From NCBI RefSeq assembly GCF_002736145.1, contig NZ_CP024160.1, forward strand, positions 1,612,001 through 1,676,000: a stretch of DNA of 64,000 nucleotides. Reading direction: 5' to 3'. The notes below the pieces were generated by a model. It made no database searches. It was not told the DNA's origin and saw only the letters and a list, made by a program, of their open reading frames with translations. Shown here piece by piece: positions 25,794 through 33,884 of the stretch; position 1 is the first letter of the stretch, and each line of letters opens with the position of its first letter. The DNA is from Collinsella aerofaciens. Lineage in GTDB: Bacteria; Actinomycetota; Coriobacteriia; Coriobacteriales; Coriobacteriaceae. The translations under genes and the position numbers were made by a program.

Positions 25794-28700
25794 CTAATCC
25801 TCCTTCTTTGCTACGTTGTCGTTGCTCCAAACGTTATGGGCACGATCGCTGCCATCGATCCATTTGTCGTTCACACGCGTGTTCGTGCAGGTGAACGTGG
25901 CATCGTTCGCGCTCGATGCAGCGGAGATAGTCGCCTGCGCCTTATCGCCCGGCTGCTTGCCAGGGACGCCGATTTGGCTGCTGTAGCGCCATGCCCACGC
26001 TGAGTCCTCCTCGACGGTGTAGATACCCGCCGGGACCGCAAGCTCGATAGCGCCGGAGTACCAGGCGGAACCGTCCTTCAGCTGCGCATCCGATGACACC
26101 GTTACCTCAACCGTGCGCTCATCCAAGGCGTTGCCGTCCATGTCGGCCCGGGAAACCTTGAAGCGGAACGTCTTGCCCTTCGCCCAGCTATCCTGGGTTT
26201 GCTTGACGATCTTGAGCGTATGCGTAGCGGCGAAATCGAACACCGCATTGCCATCGCCCTGAGTGCCGTCGCCCGTGAGCTTGTAGTCCAAACGGTTCGT
26301 CAGCTCAAACGAGCCCTCGCCCGAACCCGAGCTGTAAAGCGATACATACTTCCCGTTGACAGGCGTAGGAGTCTGGCCAGAAAGACCATAGCCCACACGG
26401 TCAACGTGCACCGTCAGTTGCGTGCCCATGAAGGGCTTTGCAAAGCAAGCCTTGAACGGCGCCTTATCGCTCTTGTCATCTACCGTGTTCGCGGCATTGG
26501 GATCAAGCAGCCACTTGAGCTGCCCGGTCACATTCTTAGGGCTCGCAGCTTCCGACGTGTCGTTAGCGACGACCTTATACGTCACCGGATACAAATCCAT
26601 GTCGGCCTTAACCGGTTTACCCTTGAAGTCGCTCCACGCCACTGCTTCGTCGCCATTAACCCACTGCCACTCCAAGAACAACTCCTTCAAGCTGCTATCC
26701 GCTCGCTCGCCCAGGAATGAGACGATTGCGGAGTAGGCTTCGGGATCGTAGGCCACTTCCTTTGGCTCCATGACGGGTTCACCCTTGTTGTCATAGACCG
26801 GGTTGCCGCTCTCATCCATCTTGGGCACTTCGACCGTCTGAACAAAGCCGGCATTACCATCCTGGCCACGCAGATCCCCCGTATCGTTCGGGTCTACCGT
26901 AGCGGTGTAGATGACCTTGCCATCGGTGTCGTGATAGCGCACTTTAAGCGGCGTCTTCTTGTACACCGCAGTGTAGGTCACGCTCTCAAAGGGCTCGCTG
27001 CCCTCGAGGGGATACTTCTCATCGTCAGTCATCAGGGTGTACTGCCCGTCATTGACATAATCGCGCGACCAGCCGACAAAGTCGTACTTGGTGCCGTCAG
27101 TGCCCTCAACCTCCTCGGCGGCCTTGACCTCAAGAGAAATCTGGTCGTCGGAATCAGTGCGGCCGAGGCTACGGACAAGATCGGGATTCGCAAGTTTAGA
27201 GTCGATGTTCGATTGAACGGTAACCAGGCTGGGACGGTAGACCGGGTACAGCTCCATGGGGGCCTTGACCACGGTAGAAGCACTCACCATACGGATGCCC
27301 TCCGACCAAGCGACATAGCCCTTGTCAGGTGCCGGCTGGGCTTCCGTCCAGCCCACGAAGACGTTGATCTTACCCGTATCCCCATCGATAGTGCGGACGT
27401 CATAAGTAGGCTTCGGGATGCCGCCATCAAGGTTGCCGAGCATATCGCCTTGCTGAGCAACTTTGCCGTCCACATCCGTGGCATTGAGGTGGTACACAAC
27501 CGCCAACGGCGAATAGTACGCCACGAATGTATAGGCTCCGCCAGGTTCCACCGGATAAGAGCAAGTACCATGCTCCACATCGTAGGGAAGCGTCTTGATC
27601 TCGCCGTTCGGAAGCTCGATCTCAACCTTCTGCAACTTATACAGCTCACCGCCTGCTTTATAAACCATCGTTGTAATGTCAGGGGTCACCGTTGCCGTAG
27701 CAGGATCGGTGTCCGCGTTGATAACGGGAGCGATGTTGTAGCTAGGCACATTGACCTTGTCCGTGCCCTTAAAACCTGCGCGATACAGGTTGGTGGTGTA
27801 CCTAACATCGTACTTCGCGTACACCGGATAGGCATCCTGGTACTGGGTGACCTTGAAATCTGGTTTCACCAGATACGGTTCGGCCTTATCCGGGTCGGAC
27901 GTAGTGAAGGAGTCGCCATTCACGTCATAAATATAATTCCAGACCGCAGAGTCCTTCCGAACCTCAGCCGTAGAGATCCAGCCCAGGAACTTATGACCCG
28001 GCACCGCCATCTCGGTATCGGTCGGAGAGGCTTCGAGCGTCAGATTGGGATTGACGTCACCATCCTTTCCGTCGTAGGGCTTTGTATTAACCGTCCTATC
28101 CTTATAGAGATGCGGATAGCAATACAGGAACGTCGGATCACCTTCCGCCGTTTTCTGCTGAAGCAAGTTGCTTTTATAGCGTCGAGTAGCAGCCTGCTTG
28201 ACGTTGCCACTCTTGTCATAGAAGTTGACGTCCGTGGTCACCATAGCACGGACATAATATTGCTCCGTCGTTTCAACAAAACTCGAAAAAGGATTCTTTA
28301 TATAAGTCCAGGAACCGTCGTCGGGTCTTTCGAGCGTCCAAAAACTGAAGTGGTATCTATCATGCGCGGGGGTAAATTGAACTTTAATACTTGAGGCTTT
28401 CCACTCATCACTCAGTTTACCGGCTCCTGGAAAATCAGTGTCGGCAATCATATCCTTGAGAGTGTTTGCGCCAGTGTCATTACGCACATTATGCGAGTAG
28501 GCGTTAATAGGCGCAACGATTTGCGTCGCATCAGAGAGAGCGGTGGTGCACTTATCTGCTGGATTCTTATCATCGTGTAGCACATGGGCGGAGTCGTCCG
28601 CGCCAGCACCCCAATGGATAATGTTTTCACGAACATATGTCGCGCCGACGTTTTCCTCAAAGGGCGACTTGTATTTATTCCAAATCGAGCACAACTTCTT

Positions 28701-31289
28701 GCTGTCCGTTAGACCGCTATTTGTGAATGCCCGAACGTAATAATCCACGCGATACTCAAAGCGCGCCGTATAGGTATGTCGGACGGTCAGATCGACGTTT
28801 GCGGGAAGCGTGTAGCTGAGGTCACGGCTTACGCGGACCTCAACCGTGGACCCATCGGCGGCCTGCTTGTTTTCGTACCAGCCCAGGAAGCGATACCCAT
28901 CGGGCAGCTCGTCGTCTTTGGACAGGGGCGTATCGTTCGTGTCGCACACCTGTACCGTGTAGACGCTGGCGCCGCCCCCGGCAGTCTTGACGTCGACTTT
29001 GGTTGTGCCCACGCCAACGCGCTGACGCACATCATCGAGCTCATCCTGCTCATTGCCCTCGAACACCGTTATGATGTTCGACGCGTAGTCGCTGTACACG
29101 GGATAGAAGTCGGTTGGACGGACAACAGTAATCTCGCTACCCGCAGGATAAAAAGCTCCCTGATTTTTAAGATTGGCTAACTTATCCGAGGTGATGGCAG
29201 CATAGCCACCATTCATCCCCGCCTCGCTGCTAGGCTGCGTGGTCCAGCCGATAAATTTCGCGGTAGGCTTCAACCTGCCGCGATCGTCGGGGGCAGCTGG
29301 CGTCAAACCGACGCCATAGCGGTACCAATCCGTGGACTGATCAGGTTGTGCCTTGCCGTCATTCCAATTGAGCGTCTCGCCCTTAACGTTATAGAACAGC
29401 ACCTGCGCCTCGTATGAAGCGATAAAGAGGTCATTACCCTTGAAGCCCTCACTCGCGTCATGATCCTTGCCGTTGTCGGCAGTATAATAGGTCGGCGTTT
29501 TGTCGTACTCCTCGTTCTTCTGGACCTGCTTGCCAGCAGCCACAGCATCGGCATCGGTCTTGCCGTCAAACCAGCTGTTGTCTTGTCCAATTCGGTTCAC
29601 ACGCACATCGGGCTCGCGGAACCAGCCCATAAAGCGGTAGCCACCGTTAGCCTCGGTCAGGCCTGCGGGCTTCGCCGAGGCATCCTGCTTAAACGTTACC
29701 GACGTATCGCCCGTGGCAAGGCCCTGGGCTGTTCCCGCCAGCACGGCGCTCACGGCAAAGGTGTACGGATCGCTGGTAGATTGATCTTTTCCCAACATGG
29801 TTGCCAGAACGGTTGCCGTACCCGCGCCGGGGAAGTCGGTCGTCGTCTTCACGCTTTTGCCGTGTACGGGGATATTCAGTTTGTAGTCCATCGCCCATTC
29901 GTTTGTATGCTTGTCCCCCAAGAGCAGGTCATTGGCAGTAGAGCGTATGGTGCCGGCACAGAAGTCGTAATCATGCTGCTCCCACAGCTCACGTGTGACG
30001 TAGCGTTCGTCGTCCCAGGGACCGAATCCGGCACCGGATACCGTGCCATCACCCGCAAGGGCGTAAATCTTCTTCTTGGCTGCCGTACCCTGGCTAAACC
30101 CGGATAGGCTGACACTAGGCTTGAAGTAGCAATCAGTGATAGTCGCATCACCCGCGTTAGCGCGTGCAGCAATACCGCCCAGGTTCACGTCGTTTTGAAT
30201 AATGGGGATCACGGCGATGGGGTTGTACTGGCGCGAGCTCAAATCGCCGGCGAAATGGCTGCGAGCGATTTCATTACCGCTCTTAGACAAGATGCGGCCT
30301 GCAAGACCGCCCGTCCAAGCGCGCGTTACGGAAACAACGCCCACGTAAGAAGCAGCATAGCTATAGCATTTCGCCGTTGAAAAGCAGTCAATGACTTTAG
30401 CGCCTTCTGCCATGCAGCCGACGAAGCCCGAAGCGTACACGTTGTTGCCGCCCAGGGCACCAATGGCCACATCGTATTTATTGGTAACGTCGGTCATTCC
30501 CTTCTCGGCAATCGAGCCATCCTCGTTGCGCGTAGGCGTCACACGGCAATACTCGATGGTCGAGTTCTCGACGTAGCCGGCAAACGCCGCCATATACAGG
30601 CCCTCGCCACCGATTGCCTGTACGCCCGAAGTCGTGTTGTTAACGGCGCGGCCACCACGGACCTCGCAGTTGTAGAGGGTGCAACCGTTGAGCTCGCCGG
30701 CAATCAGGCCTCCCTCAAAGCCCGCATTAGTAATCACATTGAGCATGTTGTTGGCGCACGTAACGTGCAGGGTGCTCTCCATGACCATAACGTTTTCGAA
30801 GTGGGTGTTGACGGCCTTGCCCACGATAATGCCGCCGCGGAAGTCAGCCCAAATGTTGGCATCCTTGACCAGGAAGTTCTTGATGGTGGCGCCATCGGTC
30901 TCGGCAAAAAAGCCCGTATCGCGCTCGGGATCCAAGACCTTATTCTCGTAGTTCAGGCCCTTCACGGTATGGTTTTGACCGTCAAAGACGCCCTTAAAGG
31001 GATGCTCTTTGTTGCCAAAGGAGAGGTGCTTGACCGTATCCTCAACAATGGCGTTCATATCATCATCGTTAAGAACGATATCGTTATCGAGATAGACGAG
31101 CCACTTCGACGTGTCGCGCTGTCGCGACAGCGCGACACACGCCAGGAAGTCGTTCCTGTTTGTGATATGGAATTCGGTCTGATCCTCGGCATGCGCCACC
31201 GCCGGCAGCACCATAACGCAGCAAAGGGCGATCGCCGCCACAGCGATCAGCCTACCGAGCACACCTCGGTTTCTGTTCTTGATTTCCAT
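25794..31289 (-). CDS. Giant secreted adhesin: beta-helix plus InlB-type repeats
   Basis: 1,831 residues with a Sec signal peptide (ending MVLPAVAHA, near 33). Residues about 85-430 look like a GLUG/pectate-lyase-type beta helix (PFKGVFDGQNHTVKGLNYEN, GGIIVGKAVNTHFENV, GGLIAGELNGCTLYNC). Residues about 500-1600 hold many InlB/Flg_new-type repeats marked by FMGWF, FIGWT, FLGWY, FLGWI, FVGWT and FVGWS. The C-terminus has a Cna-B/prealbumin-like domain (VPAGIYTVEEDSAWAWRYSS) and ends DKWIDGSDRAHNVWSNDN. There is no sorting signal or membrane anchor. It lies 3 bases after one TasA-like gene and 1 base before another, so it is probably carried by the fibre. Confidence 0.9.
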   Translation of the reverse strand: MEIKNRNRGVLGRLIAVAAIALCCVMVLPAVAHAEDQTEFHITNRNDFLACVALSRQRDTSKWLVYLDNDIVLNDDDMNAIVEDTVKHLSFGNKEHPFKGVFDGQNHTVKGLNYENKVLDPERDTGFFAETDGATIKNFLVKDANIWADFRGGIIVGKAVNTHFENVMVMESTLHVTCANNMLNVITNAGFEGGLIAGELNGCTLYNCEVRGGRAVNNTTSGVQAIGGEGLYMAAFAGYVENSTIEYCRVTPTRNEDGSIAEKGMTDVTNKYDVAIGALGGNNVYASGFVGCMAEGAKVIDCFSTAKCYSYAASYVGVVSVTRAWTGGLAGRILSKSGNEIARSHFAGDLSSRQYNPIAVIPIIQNDVNLGGIAARANAGDATITDCYFKPSVSLSGFSQGTAAKKKIYALAGDGTVSGAGFGPWDDERYVTRELWEQHDYDFCAGTIRSTANDLLLGDKHTNEWAMDYKLNIPVHGKSVKTTTDFPGAGTATVLATMLGKDQSTSDPYTFAVSAVLAGTAQGLATGDTSVTFKQDASAKPAGLTEANGGYRFMGWFREPDVRVNRIGQDNSWFDGKTDADAVAAGKQVQKNEEYDKTPTYYTADNGKDHDASEGFKGNDLFIASYEAQVLFYNVKGETLNWNDGKAQPDQSTDWYRYGVGLTPAAPDDRGRLKPTAKFIGWTTQPSSEAGMNGGYAAITSDKLANLKNQGAFYPAGSEITVVRPTDFYPVYSDYASNIITVFEGNEQDELDDVRQRVGVGTTKVDVKTAGGGASVYTVQVCDTNDTPLSKDDELPDGYRFLGWYENKQAADGSTVEVRVSRDLSYTLPANVDLTVRHTYTARFEYRVDYYVRAFTNSGLTDSKKLCSIWNKYKSPFEENVGATYVRENIIHWGAGADDSAHVLHDDKNPADKCTTALSDATQIVAPINAYSHNVRNDTGANTLKDMIADTDFPGAGKLSDEWKASSIKVQFTPAHDRYHFSFWTLERPDDGSWTYIKNPFSSFVETTEQYYVRAMVTTDVNFYDKSGNVKQAATRRYKSNLLQQKTAEGDPTFLYCYPHLYKDRTVNTKPYDGKDGDVNPNLTLEASPTDTEMAVPGHKFLGWISTAEVRKDSAVWNYIYDVNGDSFTTSDPDKAEPYLVKPDFKVTQYQDAYPVYAKYDVRYTTNLYRAGFKGTDKVNVPSYNIAPVINADTDPATATVTPDITTMVYKAGGELYKLQKVEIELPNGEIKTLPYDVEHGTCSYPVEPGGAYTFVAYYSPLAVVYHLNATDVDGKVAQQGDMLGNLDGGIPKPTYDVRTIDGDTGKINVFVGWTEAQPAPDKGYVAWSEGIRMVSASTVVKAPMELYPVYRPSLVTVQSNIDSKLANPDLVRSLGRTDSDDQISLEVKAAEEVEGTDGTKYDFVGWSRDYVNDGQYTLMTDDEKYPLEGSEPFESVTYTAVYKKTPLKVRYHDTDGKVIYTATVDPNDTGDLRGQDGNAGFVQTVEVPKMDESGNPVYDNKGEPVMEPKEVAYDPEAYSAIVSFLGERADSSLKELFLEWQWVNGDEAVAWSDFKGKPVKADMDLYPVTYKVVANDTSEAASPKNVTGQLKWLLDPNAANTVDDKSDKAPFKACFAKPFMGTQLTVHVDRVGYGLSGQTPTPVNGKYVSLYSSGSGEGSFELTNRLDYKLTGDGTQGDGNAVFDFAATHTLKIVKQTQDSWAKGKTFRFKVSRADMDGNALDERTVEVTVSSDAQLKDGSAWYSGAIELAVPAGIYTVEEDSAWAWRYSSQIGVPGKQPGDKAQATISAASSANDATFTCTNTRVNDKWIDGSDRAHNVWSNDNVAKKED

Positions 31290-31292
31290 GGG

Positions 31293-31940
31293 CTAGTTCG
31301 CCTCCGGCCAGCCCACGACGTCAAGCACGTCGAGGACGGTATCGTTTGCCTGCTGATTTTTGGCCTGCACGGCCTGGACGTCGATATCGAGCCTGTATGA
31401 GCCGCCGCGCGCGGCATCGTGGTAGTCGCCCACAAATCGCAGCGAGTCCATGAGGCTCTCCGTCATGGCGCCGGAATCGAGCACGCCCCCGCGTCCGGCC
31501 AATCCGCGGTAGTAGTACCACCCATCGCCGCCATCGATCCACGGGGACCCCTCGCCCGCGTTCACGTGAAAGGCGACGTTGCCCGAGGCGTCCGCACTCG
31601 TACCGTCGGGCGCCACCGACGTCATGCGCAGGCGAGCGCGAACGTACTCAGGCTGCGCGCCGGCGTTCTCCACGCGCACGATGCGGCTGATGTCAGAGCC
31701 CCCGGCCTCGGTGTCGGGATAGTCCCCGTGCTCGTCGGCCTCAAACGGAATCTCCTCGCCCTGCTCGTTTAGGGTGTATTCGCAGACTCGTACCTTCACG
31801 CTGCCAAACGATAGGACGTTGTTCGCCGGAACCATATCAACGGTGAAAGCCAGCGTGCCACACAGGCACGCCAGGGCCAACAGCGCCATCGCGGCAAGCG
31901 CCAAGGTGCGTTTCTGATTGTCGGAAAGATTGTTGAGCAT
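31293..31940 (-). CDS. TasA-like protein with SipW-type signal peptide
   Basis: 215 residues from ATG 31940 (an in-frame TTG at 31952 is possible; the ribosome site is weak in both). The hydrophobic run LALAAMALLALACLCGTLAF is followed by VPANNVLSFGSVKVRVCEYT, the SipW-type cleavage and mature-start pattern. The mature part has SRIVRVENAGAQPEYVRARL, typical of TasA-like beta sandwiches. It is three bases before the giant adhesin gene, whose GGAGG site lies in its last codons, indicating coupling. Likely a minor fibre or adaptor subunit (inference). Confidence 0.8.
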   Translation of the reverse strand: MLNNLSDNQKRTLALAAMALLALACLCGTLAFTVDMVPANNVLSFGSVKVRVCEYTLNEQGEEIPFEADEHGDYPDTEAGGSDISRIVRVENAGAQPEYVRARLRMTSVAPDGTSADASGNVAFHVNAGEGSPWIDGGDGWYYYRGLAGRGGVLDSGAMTESLMDSLRFVGDYHDAARGGSYRLDIDVQAVQAKNQQANDTVLDVLDVVGWPEAN

Positions 31941-31970
31941 TACGTTCGCCAATCGTCAATCAAAGGGGGA

Positions 31971-32019
31971 CCGAGATCCCGACCCGAAAATGGGGATGGG
32001 GAGCGGGCCGGGATCTCGG
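31971..32019 (-). promoter_or_regulatory. Intercistronic hairpin within the fibre operon
   Basis: CCGAGATCCCG and CGGGATCTCGG, extended by CCCG/CGGG, form a strong stem between the main TasA-like gene and the next subunit gene. On the minus strand it is followed by a C run and TTTGATT, too few U residues for a clear terminator. It could stabilise or partly end the upstream message, allowing more of the first subunit than of the downstream adhesin. Confidence 0.6.
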
Positions 32020-32033
32020 TGGAGGGGGTTGGA

Positions 32034-32747
32034 TTACTTCAGGTGGTTATTCGGGTCGTTAACCCAAGCCTTGGCCTGCTCGATGGCGTTCTGGGCATCA
32101 CCCTGATCAGCGCCGAAAATGTAGCAGGAGACCGTCATAGCGGGATCGGTGACGACATCCGTGCTGTTCATAGCAGCCGGGATATGCACGGTGCTGAACA
32201 GCTCACCGGTGTAAGCGGCCTTGCCATCAGCGGGAGTAAGCTGGGCGGGCTGGCCGGTGCCACCAGCGGTATACATAAACAGACCGCTCACGTACTGGCC
32301 ACCGGTGCCGTTGGTCGTCACCTGGTCATCAGCAACCGGCTTCCAGTTATTGTTAAGCGTGAAGTACGGGGTCTTGGCAAGCGCGCCTTCACCGTCCTTC
32401 ACGATGGCGTTCTTGACGTAGATGAACACATAGGACTTATCAGAGTCCTTGCCGATACCGACGTTGGGGTTCTTATTGATGTCGGTGTCGGGAATCATCT
32501 TGGATTTATTGGTCCAGTTGGTCTCGAACAGATAACCATCCACTGAGGGGTTCGTGGGATCAGTGCCGGGCTTGTCCGGATGATCGGGGTCGGGCTTCAC
32601 ATCGGGCTTGTCGATGCTGCCAACCGTGAACTCATTCTTCACCTGATCGGTTGCCGACAGCCATGCGTAGGTGCCCACGCCGGCGGCCAGTACCAGCAGC
32701 AGCAAGGCGGCAATGATGCCGTAGCGTTTTTTCTTCTTGCTTTCCAT
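32034..32747 (-). CDS. Main TasA-like fibre subunit candidate (SipW-type signal peptide)
   Basis: 237 residues from ATG 32747, with AAAGGAAGAG before it. KKKKRYGIIAALLLLVLAAG leads into VGTYAWLSATDQVKNEFTVG, an almost textbook SipW substrate start. An Asp/Pro-rich stretch (PDVKPDPDHPDKPGTDPTNP) follows, then a TasA-like domain with DKSYVFIYVKNAIVKDG and a C-terminal AWVNDPNNHLK. It is the first gene after sipW, as TasA follows SipW in Bacillus. Its simple size and position ahead of a stem-loop suggest it is the abundant subunit (inference). Confidence 0.85.
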   Translation of the reverse strand: MESKKKKRYGIIAALLLLVLAAGVGTYAWLSATDQVKNEFTVGSIDKPDVKPDPDHPDKPGTDPTNPSVDGYLFETNWTNKSKMIPDTDINKNPNVGIGKDSDKSYVFIYVKNAIVKDGEGALAKTPYFTLNNNWKPVADDQVTTNGTGGQYVSGLFMYTAGGTGQPAQLTPADGKAAYTGELFSTVHIPAAMNSTDVVTDPAMTVSCYIFGADQGDAQNAIEQAKAWVNDPNNHLK

Positions 32748-32818
32748 CGTTCTCTTCCTTTCGAAAATCGACTTCCCCGGCAACGGCCCTTGCCGTTGCC
32801 GACACCTCTCCCCTGCCG

Positions 32819-33373
32819 CTATGAACGCCGCTCCCTCGCATGCGTGCGGGCATGCTTGTCCGCAGGCTCGTCGGGAACCATCCGATCGAGCACTATCGAC
32901 GCCGCGACCAGCAGCGCCAGAACGGCCACCACAACAAGCAAACCGGGCATCGTCGTGCAATATGCGTTAACGAAGCCCAGGTAAGGGACACAAAAAGAAA
33001 CGACACCGATCACGCGTGAAAAAGGCGTCTGCTCGGCGTCGTGCATGATGGTTCCATCTGCATTTTTGTTTGCGATTCCCTGCGTGCTGATCGTCCGCGC
33101 CACAGGGTCGACCTCATATACCTGGTGCGTCACCACGGCGCCGTCGGATCGGTAAAAAGTTACACTGTCGCCCGCGGCAATATCCGTCGGCTCAACTTGG
33201 CGAACAAACACCATGGAGCCAACGGGCAACTCGGGCTCCATAGAGCCCGAGAGCACGGCGAAGGGCATGTAACCAAATGCACGGGGAGCGAAAGAAACGA
33301 CGGCAAGGGCTATGACAAGCGCGAGCGCCATGCCACTAAGAAGTGAAATAAATCGTCTGAATCCGCGCGCCAT
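32819..33373 (-). CDS. sipW: SipW-type (ER-type) signal peptidase I
   Basis: 184 residues. An N-terminal helix is followed by the catalytic-serine box AVLSGSMEPELPVGSMVFV (near 40-58) and GDSVTFYRSDGAVVTHQVYE, where His replaces the Lys general base of ordinary bacterial enzymes, the SipW/archaeal type. A later segment, STQGIANKNADG, supplies the acidic part. A second helix (LLVVVAVLALLVAASIVL) and a basic tail end the protein. ATG 33373 has only a weak ribosome site; a TTG precedes it in frame. It should release the three TasA-like proteins encoded downstream. Confidence 0.92.
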   Translation of the reverse strand: MARGFRRFISLLSGMALALVIALAVVSFAPRAFGYMPFAVLSGSMEPELPVGSMVFVRQVEPTDIAAGDSVTFYRSDGAVVTHQVYEVDPVARTISTQGIANKNADGTIMHDAEQTPFSRVIGVVSFCVPYLGFVNAYCTTMPGLLVVVAVLALLVAASIVLDRMVPDEPADKHARTHARERRS

Positions 33374-33504
33374 CAAAATGATTATTTCATCCCCATCGAA
33401 GCTACATTCGATCCCTTCAAGGATCAGACACTTTCCTCAAACAGCGCAAGGCCCTTAAAAATTAGGTTCGAAAAAAGCCAATTTGAAATCCTTTTGTAGT
33501 AAAA

Positions 33505-33533
33505 ACCATAGCGATGTCCTACACGTTTATCAA
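33505..33533 (-). promoter_or_regulatory. Candidate promoter of the sipW locus
   Basis: On the minus strand, TTGATA (33528-33533) and TATGGT (33505-33510) are 17 bases apart, about 130 bases before sipW. The -35 box lies in TTGATAAACGT, which recurs upstream of two other genes. Small inverted repeats (GATCC-GGATC, ATCGAA-TTCGAT) lie in the leader. The -10 box is imperfect. Confidence 0.4.
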
Positions 33534-33618
33534 CGTTTTAGCGCCAAATGCTACTATTTTTGGCGTAAGCGGTCATTTATACACATATTCGTCTGCTTTG
33601 TCCCATACCCGCGGCTAA

Positions 33619-33735
33619 CCCCCCCCTGCGCAACTTCTTCACAGAGGGTACAATATTTGCATAGCTCAGATATCGTACCCCCCCCCCCACATTAAATTTA
33701 AACTGCTTCAGGTACCATTTATTTTCAACCCCCCC
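33619..33735. repeat. Three poly-C tracts upstream of sipW
   Basis: C8 (33619-33626), C11 (33678-33688) and C7 (33729-33735), about 55 bases apart, in an otherwise AT-rich gap without a gene (33374-33884). Tracts of this length are prone to slippage. They lie about 245-360 bases before sipW, beyond the candidate promoter, so an effect on expression would need another promoter or a regulator site. Confidence 0.85.
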
Positions 33736-33818
33736 TTCTTCGGTAAGCTCCATGCGCCTTGCCCAACCGCCGCTCGACGGCATGCCGAAGCCCGCCGCAA
33801 CTTGAGCCGCGCAAAGAG

Positions 33819-33858
33819 AAAACCCGGGTAGCCAAGTTGTTTGGCTACCCGGGTTTTT
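33819..33858 (-). terminator. Terminator of the FG-GAP surface protein gene
   Basis: AAACCCGGGTAGCCAA and its complement pair around GTTG, and the minus strand continues TTTTCTCTTT. It lies 27 bases after the gene stop and separates it from the sipW locus. Confidence 0.85.
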
Positions 33859-33884
33859 GGGTTGTCGATATGTTCGACTGGCTA

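Noticed and set aside
33577-33783. 68-codon frame across the poly-C tracts
   Set aside because: No ribosome site, glycine runs come only from the poly-C tracts, and no family resemblance.
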